Of a DNA stretch of 41,478 nucleotides, positions 8,249 to 16,195 are shown in pieces. Every line of letters begins with the position of its first letter. The first letter of the stretch is position 1. The notes under the pieces are model-generated. The model did no database searches, had not been told where the DNA came from, and worked only from the letters and a program-made list of their open reading frames with translations. Source of the stretch: Sphingomonas_Q fennica_A (GTDB lineage Bacteria > Pseudomonadota > Alphaproteobacteria > Sphingomonadales > Sphingomonadaceae); the NCBI GenBank assembly GCA_036946415.1, contig JAQIJD010000016.1, positions 1 through 41,478 on the forward strand. The letters are read 5' to 3'. A program made the position numbers and the translations under genes.

Positions 8249-8973
8249 GGCCGGCGCTCGTCCGAACCGATGCGCCCGTCGGCCAGCGTCACGATCCGGC
8301 GGCAGCGGCGGGCCAGCGCCGGATCGTGGGTGATGACGATCAGCGTCGCCCCCGTCTCCGCATGGCGGCGGAACAAGAGGTCCATGATCCGCGTGCCGGT
8401 CGCGGCATCGAGATTGCCGGTCGGCTCGTCGGCGAACAGCAGCGCCGGCCGGCCGACCAGCGCGCGGGCGATGGCGACGCGCTGCTGCTCGCCGCCCGAC
8501 AATTCGGCCGGATGGTGATCGAGCCGGTGGCCGAGGCCGACCGCCGCCAGTTCCGCCTCGGCGCGGGCGGCGGCATCGGTGGCGCCCGCCAGTTCCAGCG
8601 GCACCGCCACATTCTCGCGCGCGGTCATCGTCGGCAGCAGGTGGAAGGCCTGGAGGACGATGCCGATCCGCCCGGTGCGCGCCCGCGCCAGCGCATCCTC
8701 CCCCAGCGTGCGGAAATCGAGGCCGGCGACGGCGAGCGTCCCGCCGTCGGCGCGTTCTAGACCGGACAGCACCGCCATCAGCGAGGATTTGCCGGAACCC
8801 GACGGGCCGAGCAGCGCCACGCTCTCGCCCGCCGCCACGTCCAGGTCGATGCCGCGCAGCACCGCCACCGCCGCCGCCCCGCGCCCGTAGGAGAGGGTGA
8901 GGTTGCGCGCCCGGATCACCACGCTACCGGTGGCGGGGTCGGGCGGCGCGGGCGAGGAGGGATCGGATGGCAC
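8245..8973 (-). CDS. ABC transporter ATP-binding protein, YbbA type
   Basis: This 242-residue cytoplasmic ATPase contains Walker A GPSGSGKS (residues 56-63), a Q-loop at about 108, the signature LSGGEQQR (158-165), Walker B LLFADEP (178-184) and the H-loop His216 (VITHD). It belongs to the LolD/MacB-like group that energises FtsX-type permeases, and its stop overlaps the permease start. The first start codon in the frame is GTG at 8973, which overlaps the divergent esterase start and has no clear ribosome site. GTG codons at about residues 18-19 (near 8922) are an alternative that would remove a Pro-rich tail not needed for the fold. Confidence 0.93.
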   Translation of the reverse strand: MPSDPSSPAPPDPATGSVVIRARNLTLSYGRGAAAVAVLRGIDLDVAAGESVALLGPSGSGKSSLMAVLSGLERADGGTLAVAGLDFRTLGEDALARARTGRIGIVLQAFHLLPTMTARENVAVPLELAGATDAAARAEAELAAVGLGHRLDHHPAELSGGEQQRVAIARALVGRPALLFADEPTGNLDAATGTRIMDLLFRRHAETGATLIVITHDPALARRCRRIVTLADGRIGSDERRP

Positions 8974-9626
8974 GGAAACGGCGATATGGGGCGCGGCGGC
9001 GGCTTGTCCACCTGCTGCTCCTGCTGTGGCTCGGGGCAGGGCCGGCGGCGGCGGTGGCGGCGCCGCTCGTCTGGGCGTTCGGGGACAGCCTGACCGCGGG
9101 CTACGGCCTGCCGCCGGCGCAGGGGTTCACATCGCAATTGCAGGCGGCGCTGCGCGCGAGGGGGATCGCCGCCACCGTCCGCAACGGCGGCGTCTCGGGC
9201 GATACGAGCGCGCAGGGGCGGGCGCGGATGCTGTGGGGCCTGCGTGGTCTGCGGGCGAAGCCCGATCTGGCGATCGTCGAACTCGGCGCCAACGACATGC
9301 TGCGCGGCCTGCCGCCCGCGCAGGCCGCCGCCAATCTCGACTGGATCGTCGCCACGCTGAAGGCGCGCGGCATCCCCGTGCTGCTGGCCGGCATGCGCGC
9401 CGCCCCGAATCTCGGGGCCGACTATGTGCGCGCCTTCGACGGCCTTTATCCGGCCCTCGCCCGCCGCCACCGCGTGCCGCTCTACCCCTTCTTCCTCGAT
9501 GGCGTCGCCGGCAACCGCGCGCTCGTGCAGGCGGACGGGCTGCATCCCAACGCGCGGGGCGTGGCGGTGATCGTGCGCCGCATCACGCCCGCCGTCGCCG
9601 CCGCGCTGGAGCCGGGCCGCCGATAA
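8967..9626 (+). CDS. tesA: Arylesterase / TesA-like SGNH hydrolase
   Basis: This 219-residue secreted esterase has a basic N-terminus and hydrophobic core (RRLVHLLLLLWLGAGPAAAV) and a cut site near AAAVAAP. The SGNH blocks are all present: GDSLTAGYG with the nucleophile Ser41 (block I), the Gly in NGGVSGDT (block II), GAND at 107-110 (block III), and Asp190-x-x-His193 in QADGLHPN (block V). Length and block spacing fit E. coli TesA (acyl-CoA thioesterase I/lysophospholipase L1) and bacterial arylesterases. AGGAGG lies directly upstream of the ATG. The start overlaps the divergent ABC ATPase start by 7 bp, so both promoters must lie within the opposing gene's 5' end. Confidence 0.93.
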   Translation: MARKRRYGARRRLVHLLLLLWLGAGPAAAVAAPLVWAFGDSLTAGYGLPPAQGFTSQLQAALRARGIAATVRNGGVSGDTSAQGRARMLWGLRGLRAKPDLAIVELGANDMLRGLPPAQAAANLDWIVATLKARGIPVLLAGMRAAPNLGADYVRAFDGLYPALARRHRVPLYPFFLDGVAGNRALVQADGLHPNARGVAVIVRRITPAVAAALEPGRR

Positions 9627-9653
9627 AAAACGGGCCGCCCCGAAGGACGGCCC
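9624..9653 (-). terminator. Rho-independent terminator, mainly leftward
   Basis: A GC-rich hairpin (GGGCCG arms at 9632-9637 and 9648-9653) separates tesA from hslO. The run of A at 9624-9630, which begins with the tesA TAA stop, becomes a U-tract for leftward transcripts, so it should stop transcription coming from hslO. It may also work weakly for tesA. Confidence 0.7.
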
Positions 9654-9751
9654 AGTTCAGGCATGGAAGCCACTAGGGAGGAAGCACGACCACCGGCCGG
9701 CTTCGATCCTCCTATATCGATCGAGGTAAACATGGCCTTAACGCCATCGCC

Positions 9752-10655
9752 TCACACCCCGGCGGCGGCGGGCAGGATGGCGTGGCGGCGCGCGCAATAT
9801 TCGCAATCGACGGTGATCACGCCATCGTCGCCCGCCATCTCGGCCTGTTCCTCGGGCGGGAAGCGGGCGATCACCGACTGGAAATGCGCCGTGTCGCAGC
9901 GGCAGGCGAAGGCGAGATCGGTCTGCGGCAGCACGCGCAGCTCCGCCTCCTCGTTGAACAGCCGCCACAGCAGATGTTCGGGGGAGAGGCCGGCATCGGT
10001 CAGCTCGGCCCCCCTTCACCGTGCCGCCGAGCGCTGCGACATGGTCCCATTCGGGATGGTCGAGCCGGGTATGGATGCGATCGCGCCCTTCCTCGCCTTC
10101 GGGCAGATGCTGGATGAGGAGGCCGCCCGCGACATGGCCGCCGTCCGCCCCGCCGGCCAGCGCGATGCGGACGAGGCTGGGGATCTGTTCGGATTGCGCG
10201 AAGTAGCTTTCCGCCGCCTCCGCCAGCGATCCGCCCTCCAGCGGCACGATCCCCTGATAGCGCTCGCCCGTCGCCGCCTGGTCGAAGGTGATCGCGAGAT
10301 AGCCCTGGCCGAGCAGGGTGGTAAGCGTCGGCGCCGCCGCCGCATCGGCCAGCCGCACCGGATCGTGGCGGACGTAGCCGCGCAAGGCGCCGCCCTGATA
10401 GTCGACGACCAGCAGGTCGACGATCCCGCCCTCGGTCTGCGCCTGAAGGGTGAGGCGGCCGCCCGCCTCCTTCAGCGTCGATCCGAACAGCGCCGCCAGC
10501 ACCACCGCTTCGGCCAGCAACCGCTCGATCGCCCTGGGATAGCGATGTGCCGCGAGGATGCCGTCCAGCGCCGGCCCCAGCCGCACGATCCGCCCGCGCG
10601 CGTGGCGGGCGGGGATGACGAAGCCGGCGGCGAAATCGAGAAAGGTGTCGGTCAT
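9752..10655 (-). CDS. hslO: Hsp33 redox-regulated chaperone, frameshifted
   Basis: Hsp33 is a cytosolic holdase switched on by oxidation of four zinc-binding cysteines. The N-terminal part from MTDTFLDFAAGF through HVAALGGTVKG reads in one frame. The C-terminal part, from AELTDAGLSPEHLLWRLFNE to the end, reads in another and carries the CxC-x30-CxxC switch (ACRCDT and CEYC). The frames join at the C-run 10009-10014: with five C instead of six the protein is continuous and about 300 residues, normal for the family. The start (ATG at 10655) matches the family's N-terminus; MGAM nine bases upstream is an alternative. I take the extra base as a probable read error, because the cysteine switch and codon usage are intact on both sides. 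It is the last gene of the leftward chain that begins at 11355. Confidence 0.9.
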
Positions 10656-10913
10656 CGCCCCCATGTCGGAAGCGGGGGGCGGGAATGTCCAGCAGGGGCC
10701 CGCCGTCATCCCCCCGCCGCGCGACCGCGCGAAGACGCCCGCGCGATCGTCGAGGATCACCGTCACCGCGGTGAACAGGTCGGCCTTGACGATCGACCGG
10801 CGTTGCAGCGCGCGATCGAGGCGGATGGCGGCCATGTGCGGGGCGGCGATGCCGAAGCGGGTGCGGAACGCGTCGGCAAGGCGGACGGCGAGGCAGTCCT
10901 CCGCCGGCGTCAC
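10653..10913 (-). CDS. Unknown small protein between DUF2384 gene and hslO
   Basis: The frame opens with GTG at 10913, which overlaps the DUF2384 stop as GTGA, and begins MTPAEDCLAVRLADAFRT. It contains a central HMAAIRLDRALQRRSIVKAD followed by LFTAVTVILDD. I do not recognise the family. As read, the frame has no stop and runs in phase into hslO. If the C6 run at 10674-10679 is really C5, the ORF would end TWGR-stop at a TGA overlapping the hslO ATG (ATGA), giving about 86 residues and a fully overlapped operon. That correction is an inference. A toxin partner for the DUF2384 protein is possible by position only; no RES-domain motif is visible. Confidence 0.45.
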
Positions 10914-11206
10914 GCCGCGCGATCGGCGGCGATGCGATCGAGCACGCGCGCCAGCCCCTCGGCGCTGCCCCCGGCGACGTCGATCGGCCGCCCGCCCAGC
11001 GCATCGTCTTCCGCGTTCAGGAAGGCGCGCGCCCGTTCGGCGCTGCCCAGCGCCTGGAACGCCTGCGTCGTCACCGTCATCTGCCGGGTGACGAGCGCCG
11101 GATCGAGCCCGGACGCGGCGAAGCTCCGCACGAAGCGGCGCGGCTTCGGCTTGGGCGACGGGGCGGTCCCGGCGGCGGCGTCCGGGGCGGTCGCCTCCGC
11201 GCTCAC
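10910..11206 (-). CDS. DUF2384 (Xre/MbcA/ParS toxin-binding) domain protein
   Basis: This 98-residue protein has a basic, Pro/Lys/Arg-rich N-terminus (SPKPKPRRFVRSFAASGL), a helical middle (QMTVTTQAFQALGSAERARA) and a C-terminal FLNAEDDALGGRPIDVAGGS followed by AEGLARVLDRIAAD. The last part matches the DUF2384 pattern (FL...ALGGRxPIDL...G...V...L.RI) that binds RES-type toxins in MbcA/ParS/Xre antitoxins. The usual N-terminal helix-turn-helix is not evident. Both ends overlap neighbours by GTGA, so it lies inside a tightly coupled chain with a 50-aa ORF upstream and an unknown ORF downstream. The toxin, if any, is not recognisable. Confidence 0.72.
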   Translation of the reverse strand: MSAEATAPDAAAGTAPSPKPKPRRFVRSFAASGLDPALVTRQMTVTTQAFQALGSAERARAFLNAEDDALGGRPIDVAGGSAEGLARVLDRIAADRAA

Positions 11207-11355
11207 GACGCGTCCCCCGCCGGCGCCAGCACCGCGATCCGCCGCGCATAGCCGGCGGCGAGCGTGCGGTGCGTATGGCGGCTGGCGCGGCAGGCGGCGG
11301 CGTCGGCCTGCGACAGGGACGTCTGGTGGCGGATGCGTAGCTGATCGAGGTTCAT
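11203..11355 (-). CDS. 50-aa protein heading the DUF2384-hslO chain
   Basis: This small protein starts MNLDQLRIRHQTSLSQADAA and continues with a His/Arg/Ala-rich helix (CRASRHTHRTLAAGYARRIA). It has no signal peptide and no family I can name. The ATG at 11353-11355 follows GGAG at a good distance, and the stop overlaps the next start as GTGA, which argues for real translation. About 20-50 bp upstream an inverted pair, GTAAGCG (11372-11378) and CGCTTAC (11405-11411), could be an operator for the chain. Confidence 0.55.
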   Translation of the reverse strand: MNLDQLRIRHQTSLSQADAAACRASRHTHRTLAAGYARRIAVLAPAGDAS

Positions 11356-11494
11356 GTCCGGCTCCGGCCGTGTAAGCGGGAGCGCACAGGTCTCGCAGTC
11401 GCCGGCGCTTACGGGGGTCCGTGCCGGGCGATGGTTCCGATATAGGGCGGTGCGGCGGGAAAGATAGGTGGGGCGTGTGCGGCGCACACCGGCG

Positions 11495-12025
11495 TCACCC
11501 TGCCGCCGGCACCAGCCGCGGGATCCGCGCCGCGCAATTGCCATAGGCCTCGACGACCTCGACCGTCACCACCGCCTCCGCCATCGGCCAGATCGCGCGC
11601 GCCGCCGGATTGGCGCGGTGCAGGCCGGCGCGGCCGTTGACGCGCGCGCGGCGCTGGCGGGCGAAGTCCATGAACAGCATGCCGATGTGCGGATTGACGA
11701 GGATGTTGCCCAGGCTGTTGAACAGGCCGTTGCCCGGAAAGTCGGGAAAGACGATCGTCCTGGGGTCGACCACCTTCAGCGCCGGCAGCGGCGTGCCGTC
11801 GGCCCGTTCCTCATGCCCGCGGAAGCTGCAATCGCAGGCGCCGTCGGGGCTGGCGGTGGCGATGAAGAAGAAGGGCAGTCCCTCGATGAAGCGGGCGAGG
11901 CCGGCGCCGATCTCGGGCCGCACCATCTGGGCCAGCCCCCGCGCATCCCATTGCGGCGCGTTGGGGAATTGCGCGCGCATCGCCAGCTCGCCCGAATGGC
12001 CGAGGGGGGCGGGCGCCTCGCTCAT
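11495..12025 (-). CDS. Pyridoxamine 5'-phosphate oxidase-fold flavin protein
   Basis: This 176-residue cytosolic protein has the split-barrel features of the PNPOx-like superfamily: FIEGLPFFFIATASPDGACD (strand pair with the ATxxxDG motif), VVDPRTIVFPDFPGNGLFNS, then LGNILVNPHIGMLFMDF, where the NP.IGMLF block normally contacts FMN. The family includes general stress and phosphohydrolase-associated flavin proteins; the substrate is unknown. Its ATG overlaps the metW stop (ATGA), so it is the third gene of the metX-metW unit. A link to methionine metabolism is by position only. The C-terminus (NCAARIPRLVPAAG) is typical for this group. Confidence 0.85.
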   Translation of the reverse strand: MSEAPAPLGHSGELAMRAQFPNAPQWDARGLAQMVRPEIGAGLARFIEGLPFFFIATASPDGACDCSFRGHEERADGTPLPALKVVDPRTIVFPDFPGNGLFNSLGNILVNPHIGMLFMDFARQRRARVNGRAGLHRANPAARAIWPMAEAVVTVEVVEAYGNCAARIPRLVPAAG

Positions 12026-12609
12026 CGCCTGAGCAGGAACACCGCATGTTCGGCGCGCAGATTGGCGGCGGCGGGCGAGCAGCGCCGCGCGCCGCGCAGG
12101 AACCACGCCTGTTCCACCCTGATGCCCCGTTCGGCCACGAAGGCGCGGAAATCGTCGATCGTCACCTGATGGATATTCTCGGTTTCGTACCACGTCACCG
12201 GCAGCGCCGCCGTCACCGGCATCCGCCCGCCCCACAGCAGCGACCAGCGCACCCGCCAATAGGCGAAATTGGGGAAGGAGACGAAGGCGCAGGTGCCGAT
12301 GCGCAGCAGCTCGGTCAGCACCCGGTCCGGATCGCGCGCGGTCTGGAGGGTCTGGCTGAGGATCGCATAGTCGAAGGCATCGTCGGGGTAATAAGCGAGG
12401 TCGGTATCGGCATCGCCCTGCGCCACCGACAGGCCGCGCGCCACCGCCGCCGAGACGTTGGCGGGATCGATCTCCAGCCCGCGCGCGTCCACCCCGCGTT
12501 CGTCGCGCAGCGCCGCCATCAGCTCGCCGTCGCCGCAGCCGACATCCAGCACGCGCGCGCCCGGCGCCACGTTGGCGGCGATGATCGCGAGGTCGGGGCG
12601 CAGGCTCAT
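12022..12609 (-). CDS. metW: Methionine biosynthesis protein MetW
   Basis: This 195-residue class I SAM-dependent methyltransferase-fold protein has motif I VLDVGCGDGEL (about residues 20-30), an acidic strand end (GLEIDPANV), AQGDADTDLAYYPDDAFDYAI and the MetW-typical SFPNFAYWRVRWSLLWGGRMP. MetW partners MetX and supports homoserine O-acyltransfer in proteobacteria. Its start overlaps the metX stop by 4 bp (ATGA), the conserved metXW arrangement. The expected length is about 195-215 residues, so the gene looks complete. Confidence 0.95.
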   Translation of the reverse strand: MSLRPDLAIIAANVAPGARVLDVGCGDGELMAALRDERGVDARGLEIDPANVSAAVARGLSVAQGDADTDLAYYPDDAFDYAILSQTLQTARDPDRVLTELLRIGTCAFVSFPNFAYWRVRWSLLWGGRMPVTAALPVTWYETENIHQVTIDDFRAFVAERGIRVEQAWFLRGARRCSPAAANLRAEHAVFLLRR

Positions 12610-13739
12610 GCCCGCCCGCCGCGCAGGAAGCCGTCCACCACTGCTTCCAGCTCGGGCACGTCGAGCAGGAAGGCGTCGTGCCCGAAGGGGGAGGAGAGCT
12701 GGACGAAGCTGACCGCCGCCCCCGCCGCGTTCAGCGCATGGACGATGCTGCGCGATTCCGCGGTCGGATACAGCCAGTCGGTATCGAAGCTGACGACGCA
12801 GAAGCGGGTGCGGCTGCCGCGGAAGGCGTTGGCGAGGCGGCCGCCATGTTCCTCGGCCAGATCGAAATAATCGGTGGCGCGGGTGATGTAGAGATAGGAA
12901 TTGGCGTCGAACCGGTCGACGAAGCTGATCCCCTGGTGGCGGAGGTAGCTCTCCACCTGGAAATCGGCGTCGAAGCCGAAGCTCTTGGCGCCGTCCACCC
13001 CGCCCCGCGCTTGCAGGCGCCGGCCGAACTTCTCGGTCAGCCCCGCTTCGGACAGATAGGTGATGTGCGCCGCCATCCGCGCCACGGCGAGGCCGGCGGC
13101 CGGCGTCCGCCCCGAACCGTAATAGTCGCCCGCCTGCCAGTTCGGATCGGCCATGATCGCCTGCCGGCCGACCTCGTGGAAGGCGATGTTCTGCGCCGAA
13201 TGGCGCGGCGCCGACGCGATCACCACCGCCGCCGCGACGCGATCGGGGAAGGTGGCGGCCCATTCCAGCGCCTGCATGCCGCCCATCGATCCGCCGATCA
13301 CCGCGGCCAGCCGGGCGATGCCCAGATGATCCATCAGCAGGCCTTGCGCGCGCACCATGTCGCGGATGGTGATGACGGGAAAGCGCATTGCATAGGGCGT
13401 GCCCGTCGCCGGATCGATCGTGGCGGGGCCGGAGGTGCCGAGGCACGATCCCAGCACGTTGGAACAGACGATGAAGTGCCGCGCCGGATCGATCGGCCGC
13501 CCCGCCCCCACCATCCGCGACCACCAGCCCGGCTTGCCGGTGATCGGATGCTGCGAGGCGACATGCTGGTCCCCGGTCAGGGCATGGCAGACGAGGATCG
13601 CATTGCCCCCGTCCGCATCCAGCCGCCCGTAGGTCTCGTAGGCGATCGACACCGGCGCCAGGCTGCCGCCGCCGTCGAGGGCGAGCGGCCCGGGCAGGGT
13701 GACGGTGCGGGCAAGGCCGAAACGCGGGTCGTCGGACAT
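12606..13739 (-). CDS. metX: Homoserine O-acyltransferase MetX
   Basis: This 377-residue alpha/beta-hydrolase enzyme acylates L-homoserine with acetyl- or succinyl-CoA as the first committed step of methionine synthesis. The nucleophile is Ser151 in GGSMGGM, with Asp321 (TDWLYP) and His354 (PFGHDAF) completing the triad. The N-terminal CHALTGDQH and WWSRMVGAGRPID stretches are MetX hallmarks. The acyl-selectivity region reads NVLGSCLGTSGPATIDP, so acetyl versus succinyl preference should be tested rather than assumed. The start is the ATG at 13737-13739. Divergent from hisC, with a REP-like dyad between them. Confidence 0.95.
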   Translation of the reverse strand: MSDDPRFGLARTVTLPGPLALDGGGSLAPVSIAYETYGRLDADGGNAILVCHALTGDQHVASQHPITGKPGWWSRMVGAGRPIDPARHFIVCSNVLGSCLGTSGPATIDPATGTPYAMRFPVITIRDMVRAQGLLMDHLGIARLAAVIGGSMGGMQALEWAATFPDRVAAAVVIASAPRHSAQNIAFHEVGRQAIMADPNWQAGDYYGSGRTPAAGLAVARMAAHITYLSEAGLTEKFGRRLQARGGVDGAKSFGFDADFQVESYLRHQGISFVDRFDANSYLYITRATDYFDLAEEHGGRLANAFRGSRTRFCVVSFDTDWLYPTAESRSIVHALNAAGAAVSFVQLSSPFGHDAFLLDVPELEAVVDGFLRGGRA

Positions 13740-13809
13740 CGGCCGGCGGGAGTGGCGGCGCACGGCGGCCTTGTCAATCGCGACCATAGCCCATGCCGGA
13801 AAACCATAG

Positions 13810-13846
13810 CCCTCCCCTGAAAGGGGAGGGTTGGGTGGGGTTCCCC
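13810..13846. repeat. REP-like intergenic dyad, single unit
   Basis: A hairpin, CCTCCCCTGAAAGGGGAGG, is followed by a G-rich tail (TTGGGTGGGGTTCC) between metX and hisC. It has the same wording as each arm of the double element at 19986-20086, with small differences. This is a dispersed intergenic repeat rather than a terminator of either divergent gene. Confidence 0.7.
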
Positions 13847-13952
13847 ACGCGTACGCGAACGCCATCGCCGGCCACCACGGGCGAACGGAGGTGGCATGGT
13901 GTCGTCCCACCGCCCCTTGGCGCGCCCCCGCACACGCCGTAAAGCGCGGGGC

Positions 13953-15050
13953 ATGACCGCGCCCGCCCCCAAGCCCTGGATCGATGCCATCGCCCCCTAC
14001 GTCCCCGGCCGCTCGACCGGCGATGCCGGCGTGCCGGTGGTGAAGCTTTCGTCCAACGAAAACCCGCTCGGCACAAGCCGCCAGGCGGTGGACGCCTTCG
14101 CCGCCGCCGCCGGCAGCCTCTCGCGCTATCCCGACGCCGGGGCGACCGCGCTGCGCGAGGCGATCGGCGCGAAATTCGGCCTCGATCCCGCGCGCGTCAT
14201 CTACGGCACCGGATCGGACGAGCTGCTCCACCTCGCCGCCGGCGCCTATGCCGGGCCGGGCGACGAGATCCTGTTCGTCCGCTACGGCTTCTCGGTCTAT
14301 CCGATCGCCACCCGCCGCGTCGGCGCGACGCCGATCGAGGCGTCCGACAGCGATTACGCCACCGACGTCGATGCGCTGTTCGCCGCCGTCACGCCGAAGA
14401 CGCGCGTCGTCTTCGTCGCCAATCCCAACAACCCCACCGGCACCTTCACGCCGCGGGCCGAGATCGCGCGCCTCCACGCCGGCCTGCCGTCGGACGTGCT
14501 GCTGGTGCTCGACCAGGCCTATACCGAATATCAGGAGGGCGAGGACGACGGCGGCCTCGATCTGGCGCGCGAGGCGCCCAACGTCCTCGTCACGCGCACC
14601 TTCTCCAAGATCCACGGCCTCGCCGCCGAGCGGATCGGCTGGGGCTATGCCGCCGCCCCGGTCATCACCGCCCTCCACCGCATCCGCGCGCCCTTCAACA
14701 TCTCCACCGCCGGCCAGTCCGCCGCCGTCGCCGCGCTGGGGGCGGACGATTTCGTCGAGGCCAGCGCCGCGCACAATCTGGCGTGGCGGACGTGGTTCGA
14801 GGCGCAGGTGGCCGCTCTCGGCAACCACGGCCTGCGCGCGGTGCCCTCCAAGGCCAATTTCGTCCTCGTCCTGTTCGAGGGGCGGCTGACCGCGGAGGAT
14901 GCCTATCGCGGGCTGATGGAGGCGGGGCTGATCGTGCGCTGGCTGCCGGGGCAGGGGCTGCCCCATGCGCTGCGGATCACCATCGGCGCCGAGGCGGAAA
15001 TTCGCGCCGTCGCCGAAACGCTGAAGGCGCTGGCGGAGCGGCACGGCTGA
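13953..15050 (+). CDS. hisC: Histidinol-phosphate aminotransferase
   Basis: This 365-residue PLP enzyme (class I/II aminotransferase, HisC branch) converts imidazole-acetol phosphate to histidinol phosphate; in many alphaproteobacteria it also serves aromatic amino acids. It starts with KLSSNENPLG (substrate/PLP region), has YGTGSDELL, VFVANPNNPTGT (PLP-binding Asn), LDQAYTEY, and the Schiff-base Lys219 in TRTFSKIHGLAAERIGWG. The ATG at 13953 gives the usual N-terminus; 19 extra in-frame residues upstream are Arg-rich and unlikely. The stop overlaps the tyrA ATG (TGATG), so the two genes are coupled, consistent with a role in tyrosine synthesis. Confidence 0.94.
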   Translation: MTAPAPKPWIDAIAPYVPGRSTGDAGVPVVKLSSNENPLGTSRQAVDAFAAAAGSLSRYPDAGATALREAIGAKFGLDPARVIYGTGSDELLHLAAGAYAGPGDEILFVRYGFSVYPIATRRVGATPIEASDSDYATDVDALFAAVTPKTRVVFVANPNNPTGTFTPRAEIARLHAGLPSDVLLVLDQAYTEYQEGEDDGGLDLAREAPNVLVTRTFSKIHGLAAERIGWGYAAAPVITALHRIRAPFNISTAGQSAAVAALGADDFVEASAAHNLAWRTWFEAQVAALGNHGLRAVPSKANFVLVLFEGRLTAEDAYRGLMEAGLIVRWLPGQGLPHALRITIGAEAEIRAVAETLKALAERHG

Positions 15051-15955
15051 TGCTGCCGTTCGCGCGCGTCGCGATCATCGGGCTGGGGCTGATCGGCTCC
15101 TCGATCGCGCGCGCGGTGCGCGAACGGATGCCGACCGTGGCGCTCGCCGGGCACGATGCCGATCCCGCCGTCCGCGCGCGGGCGGAGGAGCTGGGCTTCC
15201 TCGACGACGTGACCGATAGCGCGGGCGCGGCGGTGACGGACGCCGATCTCGTCGTGCTGTGCGTGCCGGTCGGCGCGATGGCGGCGGTGGCTGAGGCGAT
15301 CGCGGGCGATCTGCCGGCCGAGGCGATCGTCAGCGACGTAGGCTCGTCCAAGGCGGGCGTGCTGGAGGCGCTGGCGGCGGCGCTGCCGGGCGCCACGATC
15401 GTTCCCGCCCATCCGGTGGCGGGCACCGAGAACAGCGGGCCCGACGCGGGCTTCGCCAGCCTGTTCGCCGGCCGCTGGTGCATCGTCACCCCGCCGGCCG
15501 ACGCGCCCGCCGGCGCCGTCGCCCGCGTCCGCGCCTTCTGGGAAGCGCTGGGCGCGGAGGTGGAGACGATGGAGCCGCGCCACCACGATCTGGTCCTCGC
15601 CGTCACCAGCCACCTGCCGCACCTGATCGCCTATACGATCGTCGGCACAGCCTCCGACATGGAGGAGGTGACGCGCTCCGAGGTCATCAAATTCTCCGCC
15701 GGCGGCTTCCGCGACTTCACCCGCATCGCCGCCTCGGACCCGACGATGTGGCGCGACGTGTTCCTGGCCAACCGCGAGGCGGTGCTGGAGATGCTGCAAC
15801 GCTTCACCGAAGACCTGACCGCCCTCCAGCGCGCGATCCGCTGGGGCGACGGCGACGCCCTGTTCGACCTCTTCACCCGCACCCGCGCCGTCCGCCGCTC
15901 GATCATCGAACAGGGGCAGGACGACGGGCGGCCGGATTTCGGGCGGGCACACTGA
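15050..15955 (+). CDS. tyrA: Prephenate/arogenate dehydrogenase
   Basis: This 301-residue NAD(P)-dependent dehydrogenase makes the tyrosine precursor. It has a Rossmann GLGLIGSSIAR (about residues 10-20), DLVVLCVPVGAM, DVGSSKAGV, PAHPVAGTENSGPDAG with the catalytic His, and the helical domain with SHLPHLIAY and GGFRDFTRIAASDPTMW, all standard for TyrA. There is no chorismate mutase or ACT domain, so it is the monofunctional short form. Whether it uses prephenate or arogenate cannot be decided by eye. It is co-translated with hisC through a one-base overlap. Confidence 0.94.
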   Translation: MLPFARVAIIGLGLIGSSIARAVRERMPTVALAGHDADPAVRARAEELGFLDDVTDSAGAAVTDADLVVLCVPVGAMAAVAEAIAGDLPAEAIVSDVGSSKAGVLEALAAALPGATIVPAHPVAGTENSGPDAGFASLFAGRWCIVTPPADAPAGAVARVRAFWEALGAEVETMEPRHHDLVLAVTSHLPHLIAYTIVGTASDMEEVTRSEVIKFSAGGFRDFTRIAASDPTMWRDVFLANREAVLEMLQRFTEDLTALQRAIRWGDGDALFDLFTRTRAVRRSIIEQGQDDGRPDFGRAH

Positions 15956-16168
15956 TGGGCTTTCTCCATCGACTGCGTCCATGGTGTCCGCAGCCAGGGG
16001 CGCGAATTTAGCGTCGAGTTACGTTCGGCCCATTGCCGCCCGTCAATACACATCCCCTATCGGGTGCGATGATCGCCCCGCCGTCGGCTGGTTATGCCAA
16101 TAAGCTCGGCGTGCGGCATCCAAGTCCGTCGCACGCGCACGGCGGGCTTCCGCGCGGGAAACCCGCCG

Positions 16169-16195
16169 CCCCGGCCAACGGGCCGGGGGCCTTTT
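16169..16195 (+). terminator. Rho-independent terminator after hisC-tyrA
   Basis: A perfect 8-bp stem (CCCCGGCC at 16169-16176, GGCCGGGG at 16181-16188) with a 4-nt loop is followed by GCCTTTTA. The T-run overlaps the stop codon of the converging membrane-protein gene. A second GGCGGG/CCCGCC dyad lies just upstream at about 16140-16167. The 16169-16195 hairpin suits termination of the rightward transcript, about 210 bp past tyrA; the stretch from 15956 holds no gene I can see. Confidence 0.7.

Noticed and set aside
9738..11249. A 503-residue leftward open frame covering the hslO region and upstream
   Set aside because: It is a composite: the N-terminal part runs antisense-like through the DUF2384 gene in another frame, and the part after the C6 run loses the Hsp33 cysteines. 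The separate genes explain it better.
15956..16168. A possible tRNA or attachment site after tyrA next to the lower-GC gene
   Set aside because: No cloverleaf or T-loop (GTTCRANNC) could be placed and no direct repeats bracket the block.
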